A program made the position numbers and the translations under genes. Positions 7,536-13,912 of a stretch of 14,129 bases of DNA are shown here, one piece after another. Under the pieces are notes generated by a model, which was not told the origin of the DNA, ran no database searches, and saw nothing but the letters and a program-made list of their open reading frames with translations. This stretch comes from SLQH01 sp964612995. GTDB lineage: Bacteria > Planctomycetota > UBA11346. Position 1 is the first letter of the stretch; every line of letters starts with the position of its first letter. Location: positions 1-14,129 of the forward strand of contig CAZTGE010000108.1 in NCBI GenBank assembly GCA_964612995.1, read 5' to 3'.

Positions 7536-7542
7536 GGGAGGA
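7536..7542 (+). promoter_or_regulatory. Shine-Dalgarno deciding the gmk start
   Basis: GGGAGGA ends 4 nt before the ATG at 7547. This favours that start over the in-frame ATG at 7532, which would place the Shine-Dalgarno inside the coding region. Confidence 0.6.
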
Positions 7543-7546
7543 TGGC

Positions 7547-8158
7547 ATGGGGTATCCACGGACCACGGACAGCGGGCTGATGGTGGTGCTCTCGGGGCCT
7601 TCGGGCGCCGGCAAGAGCAGCCTGATCGGCGGGTTCCTCGCCCGGCGCGGGGATTTCGCCCAGAGCGTGTCGGCGACCACCCGCGCGCCACGCCCCGGTG
7701 AGCGCGAGGGCCACGACTACTTCTTTCTCGATGAGACCGCCTTCACCGGGCTGATCGAGACCGACGGCCTGCTCGAGCACGCCACCGTCTTCGGTCAGCA
7801 TCGTTACGGTACCCCGCGCGCCTTCGTCGAGGAGCGCCTGGCCCGGGGGCAGGGGGTGATCGCGGACGTGGACGTGCAGGGGGCGCAGCAGATCCGGCAG
7901 AACATGCCGACAGCGGTGCAGGTGTTTGTGATTCCGCCAGACGAGGCCGAGCTCGAACGGCGTCTGCGTGGTCGCGGCACCGAGAGCGATGCGGCCGTGG
8001 CCCGGCGGCTGGACGAGGCCCGGCTCGAGATCGCGTGCTGGCAGCGCTACGATTATCTGCTGATCAACGACGAACTCGACCGGGCGGTGGATCGCCTCGA
8101 TGCGATCGTCTGCGCCGAGTCGCTGCGCACGACGCGTGCGCCACAGGCCGGGAGCTGA
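7547..8158 (+). CDS. gmk: Guanylate kinase
   Basis: This cytoplasmic enzyme phosphorylates GMP to GDP with ATP, a step required for GTP and dGTP pools. The 203-aa length is standard. The P-loop GPSGAGKSS is at residues 17-25. The GMP-binding SVSATTRAPRPGE motif with HDYFF follows, then EHATVFGQHRYGTPR and DVDVQGAQQI, all in the usual order. The LID and C-terminal helices continue through RRLRGRGTES and CWQRYDYLLIND. The longer open frame from 7451 or earlier has no homologous content and overlaps the inverted repeat. Gmk commonly neighbours rpoZ or coaBC, but none is here. It is transcribed alone and converges on the blaI-like gene, with a strong hairpin between them. Confidence 0.96.
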   Translation: MGYPRTTDSGLMVVLSGPSGAGKSSLIGGFLARRGDFAQSVSATTRAPRPGEREGHDYFFLDETAFTGLIETDGLLEHATVFGQHRYGTPRAFVEERLARGQGVIADVDVQGAQQIRQNMPTAVQVFVIPPDEAELERRLRGRGTESDAAVARRLDEARLEIACWQRYDYLLINDELDRAVDRLDAIVCAESLRTTRAPQAGS

Positions 8159-8203
8159 GGCCCTCAGCCCACCGGTCGGCGATGGTGGCGGGTGGGACAG
8201 CAG

Positions 8204-8231
8204 TCACCCCGCGTCAAAGGACGCGGGGTGA
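8204..8231. terminator. Perfect 12-bp hairpin between convergent genes
   Basis: Bases 8204-8215 and 8220-8231 are exact complements with a 4-nt AAAG loop. It lies 45 nt after the gmk stop and 41 nt after the blaI-like stop, so it can serve both convergent transcripts. There is no T-run on either side. It may act as a 3'-end stabiliser or a U-less terminator rather than a classic rho-independent one. A weaker arm pair (8168-8173 with 8191-8196) lies just upstream. Confidence 0.6.
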
Positions 8232-8272
8232 TGCGGATCACGCGCGGCGCGAGTGATGCGGAAGAGCTGCGT

Positions 8273-8635
8273 TCACTTGGCGACGGTGGCGATCTTGTTG
8301 CGCGCGTGGCGCGAGATGTCCTTGTCCTCGGCCATCAGGCGCAGCATGCGCTTGACGTCGCCGGCGAACAGATCGTTGCGGATCGACTTGAGAATGCCGA
8401 CCTTGTAGGTCTGTTCGTCGACCAGCGGCTCGAAGATGTGGCTGCGGCCGGCCGGCTTCTGATCGAGGATCTTGCGGCGCGCGAGGTTGCGCATGACCGT
8501 CAGGATCGTGGTGTAGGCCAGCTTCTGGGCGCCGGGCTCGGCGTTGAGTGCGGAATGCACCTGGTGGACGGTGCTCGGACCGTTCTTCCAGATGAAGTGC
8601 ATGACGCGAAGCTGCAGGGGACCAATGGCATCCAT
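8273..8635 (-). CDS. BlaI/MecI/CopY-family transcriptional repressor
   Basis: This 120-aa protein fits the penicillinase-repressor family. It has an N-terminal winged-helix DNA-binding domain (LQLRVMHFIWKNGPSTVHQVHSAL, recognition region AYTTILTVMRNLARRKIL, wing HIFEPL) and a short helical C-terminal dimerisation part (residues about 80-120). These repressors control beta-lactamase, copper or other stress genes, and the classic ones are inactivated by the BlaR1/MecR1 sensor protease. No blaR1, beta-lactamase or copper gene is adjacent, so the target is unknown. The ATG at 8635 has an excellent Shine-Dalgarno (GGAGGA, 7 nt away) and a near-consensus promoter upstream, making this one of the best-equipped genes in the window. 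Autoregulation through the AT-rich promoter region is plausible but not shown. Confidence 0.9.
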   Translation of the reverse strand: MDAIGPLQLRVMHFIWKNGPSTVHQVHSALNAEPGAQKLAYTTILTVMRNLARRKILDQKPAGRSHIFEPLVDEQTYKVGILKSIRNDLFAGDVKRMLRLMAEDKDISRHARNKIATVAK

Positions 8636-8690
8636 CGTGGTTTCCTCCGTGGGGTGGGTGTGAAGGATGGAAGGTATCGTGCTAGGAGCT

Positions 8691-8718
8691 ATTATAGAAC
8701 GGGTATCGATTCAATCAA
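8691..8718 (-). promoter_or_regulatory. Sigma-70-like promoter of the blaI-like gene
   Basis: On the minus strand TTGATT (8718-8713) is followed after 16 bp by a perfect TATAAT (8696-8691), about 55 nt upstream of the start codon. The surrounding bases 8690-8740 are clearly AT-richer than the rest of the window. Repeated AATCGA/TTGA words overlap the -35 region and could be an operator. They do not form the TACA/TGTA dyad known for BlaI/MecI. Confidence 0.7.
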
Positions 8719-8790
8719 TTCGATTGTTTCATACGTTTCAGGGGCATGTTCAAGGCTTGGGCAGATGGTAGATACGCAAATGCATGTTGC

Positions 8791-8955
8791 CTACAGGACC
8801 TGCATGATGCTAGCTTCATCGGAGCAGCGCAAGGCCTGATTTGGCGTGAACCTTTTCAGGTCGTTCATACAGACACGGAGCCATCGGTGGCCCTGGCCCT
8901 GGCCGGGGCCGGGGCCGGTGGTGGTGTCGGGGTGCGGCGCGATGCCTGCGCTCAT
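8791..8955 (-). CDS. Possible 54-aa small ORF coupled to the RNase HII gene
   Basis: An ATG at 8955 overlaps the stop codon of the RNase HII-like gene (ATGA), and the frame runs 54 codons. The product has a low-complexity GPGPGQGQG segment and then ordinary-looking sequence (MNDLKRFTPNQAL). I recognise no family. The Gly/Pro segment is encoded by the GC hairpin at 8889-8916, which is more likely a transcript-end structure. The frame may be accidental. Confidence 0.2.
   Translation of the reverse strand: MSAGIAPHPDTTTGPGPGQGQGHRWLRVCMNDLKRFTPNQALRCSDEASIMQVL
8889..8916 (-). terminator. GC-rich hexamer repeat/hairpin after the RNase HII gene
   Basis: Two GGCCCT and three GGCCGG-type hexamers in tandem can fold on the minus strand as two 5-bp stems around one mismatch, with a 6-nt loop. 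It begins 35 nt after the RNase HII stop. There is no T-run, so the terminator call is tentative. Confidence 0.35.
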
Positions 8956-9854
8956 GCGGTCTCCAGGTATACGGGGCCGCGGACCAGGACCCTGGCCATC
9001 GACTGGAGTGTCTCCGGGCCGAGTCGGTCCAGCCAGCGCGCGGCATCCTGCGGATAGCCGGCGGTAGGCGCGAGGTCGGGTCGCCGGCGGGACCACCAGC
9101 GGTTGAACAGCTGCATGTGCACTTCGCGTACGTACTTGGCGATGCAGCTGGCCATCGCCGTGAGGATGCAGTCGCGATCGGCCTTGACGCGGAACTCGAT
9201 CCGGGCGTGCTGCTCGCCGCTGACGAAGTCGTAGCGGCTGAGGCCGCGCCCCTCTTCACACTGGTGGCAGCGCGCATCGGTGAGCACATCCTCGAGAGCG
9301 GTCGCGTAGTAGTGGCGTCCGCCGAGACGGTCGACCACCGCGTGGAGGCGGCCGCTGGCGGCGGCCCATCCGGCGAGCAGCCGGCAGACGGTCTCCAGGA
9401 CCAGGTCGGCCTTGTTGCGGCCGGTCGCCATGGCGTCGTTGAGCCGGCTGGGTTGCACGATGCGCGCGCGGACCTGGACCGGGCGCACGCCGGGGATCGA
9501 CCACTCGGCGATGCGTCGGCTACGCAGCGGCAGGCAGAGGCCGTCGGCCTCGCCGAGCCAGGGCAGGAGCGCGGCGTCGGCGGGATCCTCGCCGCAGGTG
9601 GTGAACAGCTCGGCCGCGGTTGCGGGTGGCCGGCCGCCGAGCCAGGCGAGCGCGGCGAGCGCGACCGATTCCAGCGGCGCGATGTTGCCGCTGACATGCA
9701 GGCGTTTGCTGTCCTTGACCCCCAGCGGGCAACGGGCGCACGCGGCTTGGAGCGTTTCGAGGTCGCTGGCGGCGGCCGCGACCCCGACGATCACCAGCGG
9801 TCCGAGGGTGGGGCCGTATCCGGCCTCGTCGATCCCGACGCAGGTGGTGGGCAT
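8952..9854 (-). CDS. Divergent ribonuclease HII-like protein
   Basis: RNase HII removes ribonucleotides from RNA:DNA hybrids and cleaves at single ribonucleotides in DNA. This 300-aa product begins with GIDEAGYGPTLGPL (7-20), where D9-E10 match the first two catalytic acids. KDSK (47-50) matches the family's D-S-K block. VVDR (173-176, D175) and FRVKADRD (221-228, D226), followed by MASCIAKYVRE, supply the third and fourth acids and the AKxxR helix, so the DEDD set seems complete. It departs from E. coli RnhB (about 200 aa) in having GYGP instead of GRGP and about 90 extra residues between the DSK block and the VVDR strand. The Arg-to-Tyr change is in the GRG motif that reads the RNA-DNA junction, so specificity may differ. 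The ATG at 9854 puts the motif at the N-terminus as usual. Confidence 0.8.
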   Translation of the reverse strand: MPTTCVGIDEAGYGPTLGPLVIVGVAAAASDLETLQAACARCPLGVKDSKRLHVSGNIAPLESVALAALAWLGGRPPATAAELFTTCGEDPADAALLPWLGEADGLCLPLRSRRIAEWSIPGVRPVQVRARIVQPSRLNDAMATGRNKADLVLETVCRLLAGWAAASGRLHAVVDRLGGRHYYATALEDVLTDARCHQCEEGRGLSRYDFVSGEQHARIEFRVKADRDCILTAMASCIAKYVREVHMQLFNRWWSRRRPDLAPTAGYPQDAARWLDRLGPETLQSMARVLVRGPVYLETA

Positions 9855-9905
9855 GGGCCGAGTCTGTCGCCCTCGCATGTAATGCAAGCAGAGCCGGATG
9901 TGTAC

Positions 9906-9959
9906 TCCATTCCCCTGGAAAAGTGCGCATGACCATGCGCACTTTTCCAGGGGAATGGA
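9906..9959. repeat. 54-bp near-perfect palindrome (26-bp arms, 2-nt centre)
   Basis: Bases 9906-9931 and 9934-9959 are exact reverse complements with only AC between them. The palindrome lies 51 bp upstream of the RNase HII-like start and is AT-richer than its surroundings. The arm contains CTGGAAAAGTGCGCATG. Each arm could be the end of a mobile element, and a head-to-head pair separated by 2 bp looks like an abutted transposon-end junction. It could instead be a terminator or an operator. Confidence 0.9.
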
Positions 9960-9970
9960 ATGGGGGCGTA

Positions 9971-10072
9971 GCGGGGGCGACTGCGCGCAGCGCAGAGCGA
10001 GCCCCCGCGAACAAAAAGCCGCGCGGGCGCCGACCGCTACCATGCCCCTTGGGGTGCGGGCGGCGCCCGCGC
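9971..10072 (-). terminator. Double hairpin with T-run after the TraF-like gene
   Basis: Read on the minus strand, the first hairpin has a perfect 12-bp stem (10072-10061 with 10032-10021). It is followed by GGC and five T (10017-10013), as expected of a rho-independent terminator for the gene ending at 10127. A second hairpin follows: an outer 8-bp stem (9971-9978 with 10001-10008) enclosing a 6-bp stem with a GCA triloop on the plus strand (9981-9995). The second one resembles the palindromes of the window-end repeats. Confidence 0.6.
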
Positions 10073-10126
10073 TATGCGCATGTGTGTGCGTGGGTCGTTG
10101 GGCCGGGCCGCGTGGCTCACGGCCGA

Positions 10127-11719
10127 TCAGAAGTCCATCGCCACGCCGAGGCTGCCGCGGAGCGATTCGGGATAATCGTCGCCTTCGATCTCCACCGTGT
10201 CCCAGGGCGATCCGGCCACGGCCAGGTCGACGCGCATGAGCCAGAAGTTGAGCCCGATGCCGAGGGTGGCGACCATGTCGATGTCGTCTTCGGCCAGGTT
10301 CTGGTAGGCACCGGCGCGCAGGGCGAGGAAGCGGAAGACATCCCACTCCACGCCGCCGCGCACGAACTGCTCGGCATACCCGGGCAGGACGGTGTCGACC
10401 TCGAGCAGGTCCGCGCTGGCCTCGAGCACGATGGTCCGGGTCGGCATGAAGGCTGCGCCGATGGTGACCTGGGGGTCGACCTGGATGTCTTCGATGGCGT
10501 AGCGTTCGTCCGGGGTGACGACCCCGTCGTCGTTGACGTCCTGCTCGAAGGCGAAGCCGTCGAAGGTGGGGGCGTTGAGGTTGCGGCCGATCGCGCCGAG
10601 CTGGAGGTTGTCGACGCGATAGAGCACCGAGACGTCGACGCCGTAGCCGATGGTCTCTTCATATTCCTGATCCATGTTCTCGATCACATCGTGGCTGTCG
10701 TCGTCGAACACGCGGACCGCCGCCCCGCTGACCCTGCCGAGCATGAATTTGCCGGTAGCGCCGACGGCGAGGTTCTCGTTGATCGCGTAGCCGTAACTGA
10801 CCGGGACCTCGGCCAGCACCAGACCGCGTACGACCACGGTGGTGGTGTTGTTCTCGAGGTTGTTGAGCGTGTCGGTCGGGCTGGTGCCGTCGGTGGCGGC
10901 GAACCCATTGACCAGCAGGTCGGTCGTCTGATGGACCTGGTCGGCGGTGATGGTCCCGTCGTCGACGGCCAGGGAGAGCTGGTAGTCGATGTAGAACACC
11001 GCGGTGTCGTTGGGGTCGGCCAGGCCGAGCGAGTCGGCGATGGCGTCCTGCTCATCGGGATCGAGGGTCTGGAATCCCCCGCCGGTGTTCTGGGGGCTGG
11101 AGGCATAGTCGCCGTCGGTGCTGGCGGCGTTGACGATCTCGTCGCGGACCTGCGCAGTGTCGAAGTCGAGGCCGAGCTTGATGGTGTCGAGTTCGTTGAC
11201 CAGCCCTGCGGCCTCGCCGAACAGGCGGACGCCGACGGCGAGGTGACCGATGCGCATGCCGGAGCCCGCGTTGCCGTCGAAGAGGACCGCCTTGTTCGGA
11301 TCGTCGAGCTGCGGCAGCAGCCCGGCCAGGGTGATGATGTCCTCGATGTCGTCCTCGCCGAGCTGGTCGGCATTGCTCAGGGCGTCGATGTCGATGTCCG
11401 AGACCTGCGAGACGAGATCGGCGAGGTCACCGGTGAAGGTGGCGCCGCCGGTGGCATCGATGATGCCCAGGCCGAAGCGCTTGTCGCCGAGCCCGCCGTT
11501 ATCGGCGGTCACCTCGTCATCCTCGTCCATAGCGTTGGCCATGAAGCCGAAGGCTGCGGGATTGTAGTACTGGGCGGTGGTGTCCTTGGTCGAGGCGACA
11601 TTCGCACCGCCCATGCCCAGAGCGCGGGGGCCGACGGTGGAGGTGCTCTCGAGGGCGAGCAGTGGTGATCCGCTGGCGAGCAGTGCGCCGGCGAGCAGGG
11701 GCGGCAGACGGGAAGGCAT
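10127..11719 (-). CDS. TraF-like outer-membrane beta-barrel protein
   Basis: This 530-aa secreted protein has an N-terminal signal peptide (basic start, hydrophobic core 6-21, likely cleavage near residue 22). The motif GPRALGMGGANVAS (30-43) with YYNPAAFGF (51-59) is typical of the FadL/TraF-like class of outer-membrane barrels ('conjugal transfer protein TraF' family in many annotations). The C-terminus alternates hydrophobic and polar residues and ends in Phe, the usual barrel-insertion signal. The protein is acidic. A loop at 394-405, DVNDDGVVTPDE, matches the calcium-binding dockerin/EF-hand-like pattern DxNxDGxxxxxE. There are no conjugation genes nearby, so the TraF name should not be read as a conjugation role. 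A lipid or hydrophobic-substrate channel or a structural porin is equally possible. Shine-Dalgarno AAGGA lies 8 nt before the ATG. Confidence 0.78.
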   Translation of the reverse strand: MPSRLPPLLAGALLASGSPLLALESTSTVGPRALGMGGANVASTKDTTAQYYNPAAFGFMANAMDEDDEVTADNGGLGDKRFGLGIIDATGGATFTGDLADLVSQVSDIDIDALSNADQLGEDDIEDIITLAGLLPQLDDPNKAVLFDGNAGSGMRIGHLAVGVRLFGEAAGLVNELDTIKLGLDFDTAQVRDEIVNAASTDGDYASSPQNTGGGFQTLDPDEQDAIADSLGLADPNDTAVFYIDYQLSLAVDDGTITADQVHQTTDLLVNGFAATDGTSPTDTLNNLENNTTTVVVRGLVLAEVPVSYGYAINENLAVGATGKFMLGRVSGAAVRVFDDDSHDVIENMDQEYEETIGYGVDVSVLYRVDNLQLGAIGRNLNAPTFDGFAFEQDVNDDGVVTPDERYAIEDIQVDPQVTIGAAFMPTRTIVLEASADLLEVDTVLPGYAEQFVRGGVEWDVFRFLALRAGAYQNLAEDDIDMVATLGIGLNFWLMRVDLAVAGSPWDTVEIEGDDYPESLRGSLGVAMDF

Positions 11720-11916
11720 GGGCGGATTCCTTCAGGGCGACGGAAAATGTGCCAACGAGCGCGATCGGCCGGTCGGCGGCACTACAACGGGTGGATGATA
11801 CAGGCGCGCATCGGCGTGCGTCAAGGTCGATCTGGCCAGCGTGGCTCGACACGGGCGGCGATGGTGCCCGGCTTCGCGGTTTTGCCGACACAGCGGCGAC
11901 GCTAGGCTGTTCGGTG

Positions 11917-12849
11917 ATGGAGACGGTACGCGAGGCGATCCAGGCCTTCCTCCACCACCTCGCCGCGGTCAGCGATGCGAGCGTGCATACCCTGCGTGCC
12001 TATCGTCGCGAGCTCGAACGTTTCGCCGACTGGCTCGCGGTCGAGGCGCCCGACGTGCGCGGTGCGGGCGAGCTCGAGGGCAATACCTTCCGCTATTTCG
12101 TCGCCGATCTCGCCGGGGGCGGGCTCGCCCCGGCCAGTCTGGCGCGGGCGATCGCCGCCCTGCGCAGTTTCGGGCGTTTCCTCATCACCAGCGAACGCTT
12201 GCAGCACAACCCGACTTCGTTGCTGCGTGCGCCCAGGGGCGGTCGCAGCCTGCCGCATTTCCTCGAGGCCGACGCGGTCGAGGCGCTGCTCGCGGCGCCC
12301 GATCGCACCACCCTGGCCGGCCGGCGTGATGCGGCGATTTTCGAGATGCTCTACTCCACCGGGATGCGTGTCGGCGAACTGGTGGCGCTCGACGATGCGC
12401 GCATCGACACCATCGCCGGGATGGTGGTGGTGCGTGGCAAGGGGCGCAAGGAGCGCCTGGCGCCCCTCGGCGATCCGGCCTGCGCCGCATTCGACGACTA
12501 CCGGCTGGTGCGCAATGCGCGTCACGGGCGTGGCGAGGCGGGACGGGGAGCCTTCCTCTCACTGCGCGGCCACCGGTTGAGCGATCGCGATGTGCGGCGC
12601 ATCCTCGACAAGCACCTCGCCACGGTCGGGCTGCCGCCGAAGACCAGCCCGCATACCTTGCGTCACAGTTTCGCCACTCACCTGGTCCAGGCCGGCGCCG
12701 ATATCCGCGCGGTGCAGGAGCTGCTCGGCCACGCCAGCCTCGACACGACCCAGATCTACACTCATCTCGGCCTCGAGCATCTGCGCGAGGCCTACCGCCG
12801 CGCGCATCCGCGGATGCGCGCGGCCACTGCCGGAGCCGGTCTGCGATGA
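11917..12849 (+). CDS. Tyrosine recombinase XerC/XerD
   Basis: This site-specific recombinase is predicted to resolve chromosome dimers at dif during division. The 310-aa protein has the N-terminal SAM-like core-binding domain (residues 1-95, with SVHTLRAYRRELERFADWL) and the catalytic domain with all expected residues: R151 (TGMRVGEL), K175 (RGKGRKERL), H246 and R249 (HTLRHSFATH), H272 (LLGHASL) and the nucleophile Y281 (TTQIYTH). Length and domain order fit Xer rather than phage integrases. I cannot separate XerC from XerD by eye. The ATG at 11917 is preferred, and GTG at 11914 is an alternative. Upstream open-frame sequence lacks homology and overlaps the divergent gene's leader. The stop overlaps the ATG of the next gene by 4 nt. 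Confidence 0.93.
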   Translation: METVREAIQAFLHHLAAVSDASVHTLRAYRRELERFADWLAVEAPDVRGAGELEGNTFRYFVADLAGGGLAPASLARAIAALRSFGRFLITSERLQHNPTSLLRAPRGGRSLPHFLEADAVEALLAAPDRTTLAGRRDAAIFEMLYSTGMRVGELVALDDARIDTIAGMVVVRGKGRKERLAPLGDPACAAFDDYRLVRNARHGRGEAGRGAFLSLRGHRLSDRDVRRILDKHLATVGLPPKTSPHTLRHSFATHLVQAGADIRAVQELLGHASLDTTQIYTHLGLEHLREAYRRAHPRMRAATAGAGLR

Positions 12850-13178
12850 ACAACTCCACCCGCATCTGCCTGCGCTTCGTCGACGAGATGCTCGCCTTCA
12901 TGATCAGCAACGGCATCCGTCGCTATCGCCTGCCGAAGTGCGATCTGCCGGCGCAGCTGGTGCAGTTCCCGCCCGAGATCGCGAAGTACGACAAGATCCT
13001 CAAGGTGCTCGACGACTACTCGGAATTCGACATCGAGGTCGAAGGTCGCAATGCCTTCCATGTTTTCGACGAGCAGGACGAGGTCACCTACCGTGTGACC
13101 TTCGCCATCGCCGAAGACGGCACCATCCATGTACGGGTCGACCCGGTCGACGGGCCGGACGCGGTCGCGGACGCCTGA
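12846..13178 (+). CDS. Hypothetical 110-aa protein coupled to the Xer recombinase
   Basis: I do not recognise this protein. It starts at an ATG overlapping the recombinase stop (ATGA) and has no separate Shine-Dalgarno, so it is probably translated by re-initiation. Residues 1-35 look helical (RFVDEMLAFMISNGIRRYRLP). The second half alternates hydrophobic and acidic residues (EFDIEVEGRNAFHVF, VTYRVTFAIAEDGTIHVRV), suggesting a small beta-sheet. It is acidic overall, with no signal peptide or membrane span, so it is probably cytoplasmic. The coupling suggests a role linked to the recombinase or merely shared expression. Confidence 0.75.
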   Translation: MNNSTRICLRFVDEMLAFMISNGIRRYRLPKCDLPAQLVQFPPEIAKYDKILKVLDDYSEFDIEVEGRNAFHVFDEQDEVTYRVTFAIAEDGTIHVRVDPVDGPDAVADA

Positions 13179-13182
13179 ACTT

Positions 13183-13197
13183 CCAGGCTCAGCCTGG
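13183..13197. terminator. Hairpin across convergent gene ends
   Basis: CCAGGC and GCCTGG form a 6-bp stem whose 3-nt loop is exactly the stop codon of the leftward zinc-ribbon gene. It lies 4 nt after the stop of the rightward 110-aa gene. No T-run is present, so this is a weak bidirectional transcript-end candidate. Confidence 0.35.
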
Positions 13198-13680
13198 CAT
13201 GATGCGGTTGAGCTGACCGCAGTGGATGCAGATGACGGTGTAGGGCTGGTCCTTGCGCTGGACCATGAACGGCTGCCCGCAGACGGCGCAGGCGACGCGT
13301 TTCTGTTCGGTCTCTTCGGGCACGTCGAAGGGGTGCGGCTCGTTGTTCGCGGGCGTCGGGTCCTTGGGCACCCGGCCGGTGACGCTGCGGCGGTGGCGGG
13401 CGGTGGTGAAACGACGTGTCCGGGGGGCGGGGCTGGCCTCGAGATACCTGGAGCTCTGTCGCTGGTAACCGGTGGGCTCGTTGCTCCGCGCCGGGCCGTT
13501 GCCCTCGGCGTTGCCCTCGCCTTCGGGTTTGATGTAGCTGCGGCTGCCGGTCAGACGCGGCGCGCCGAAGAAAGGGGTGTGATCCTCGCTTTGCGGCGAC
13601 TTGCGCATCTTGGACTTCGACAACCGGCTGCCGGTATGCTGGTCGACATCCCTCGGATCTGGACGCGGACGGTCGTTCAC
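13189..13680 (-). CDS. Basic, disordered protein with C-terminal zinc ribbon
   Basis: This 163-aa protein (from a GTG start) has a long hydrophilic N-terminal part rich in Arg, Pro, Ser, Asn and Gly that is probably disordered. It ends in a zinc ribbon: CAVCG (131-135) and CIHCG (151-155) separated by a short beta-like stretch. I selected the GTG at 13680 because GGAG lies about 6 nt upstream. The ATG at 13608 lacks a Shine-Dalgarno, and a further GTG at 13743 would also keep the frame. Ribbon plus basic tail suggests nucleic-acid or ribosome binding, which is inference only. It converges on the 110-aa gene with 10 bp between stops. A possible -10 (TATGAT, minus strand, 13740-13735) lies 55 bp upstream of the chosen start, with only a weak -35. 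Confidence 0.6.
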   Translation of the reverse strand: MNDRPRPDPRDVDQHTGSRLSKSKMRKSPQSEDHTPFFGAPRLTGSRSYIKPEGEGNAEGNGPARSNEPTGYQRQSSRYLEASPAPRTRRFTTARHRRSVTGRVPKDPTPANNEPHPFDVPEETEQKRVACAVCGQPFMVQRKDQPYTVICIHCGQLNRIMPG

Positions 13681-13912
13681 ATGCAACTCCACGAATGCAG
13701 GTCTCTTCGAACGCGGAGACGTTGGGCGAAGCCCATCATACACGACGCACCGGCCATTGGAAGTCCGGCTCCGACAGGCCCGCCATACGCGCCTTCGGGC
13801 CGTGTCGCGGGTGGCTCAGCCTTGAGGCTTCCCTCAAAAAGCAGAAACCGTCCACCCGCAGCGTCCGGAGCCCAGCCAGGCCTGGCCTGGCTGGGCACCG
13901 GCCGACCGGCCG
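13681..13912. other. Noncoding, hairpin-rich stretch before the repeats
   Basis: No supported gene. It holds the leader of the zinc-ribbon gene and several small palindromes: 13727-13739 (5-bp stem, GAA triloop), 13822-13837 (6-bp stem) and a 10-bp-arm palindrome CCCAGCCAGG / CCTGGCTGGG around 13871-13895. The open frame on the plus strand across this region runs through the hairpin repeats and looks accidental. Confidence 0.5.

Larger units (their letters stand above)
7194..7546. other. Noncoding interval between divergent S26-like gene and gmk
   Basis: This 353-bp stretch separates the leftward six-gene operon from gmk and should carry the promoters for both. I find no convincing -35/-10 pair. 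On the minus strand TTGATA is near 7256 and TTGTTG near 7225, each with only poor -10 partners. Overlapping open frames here have no recognisable product and are interrupted by the inverted repeat, so I call it noncoding. The main content is the nested inverted repeat at 7301-7463, listed separately. Confidence 0.6.

Noticed and set aside
8700..8730. Classical BlaI operator
   Set aside because: The TACA-N-TGTA dyad is absent. Only AATCGA/TTGA repeats are seen.
8889..8916. CRISPR-like or coding minisatellite
   Set aside because: Only five hexamers with no spacers. Better explained as a GC hairpin.
8952..10346. Longer start for the RNase HII-like protein (464 aa)
   Set aside because: The extra N-terminal part would translate the 54-bp palindrome, the terminator and the antisense of the next gene. 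The family motif starts right after the ATG at 9854.
10127..11719. Conjugation system suggested by the TraF-like protein
   Set aside because: No other transfer genes are present. The family name covers general outer-membrane barrels.
11662..11916. N-terminal extension of the Xer recombinase
   Set aside because: It overlaps the start of the divergent TraF-like gene and has no Xer-like content. Xer proteins are about 300 aa.
11917..12849. Integrase marking a mobile island
   Set aside because: Length, domains and housekeeping context fit chromosomal XerC/D. No tRNA or att repeats are seen.
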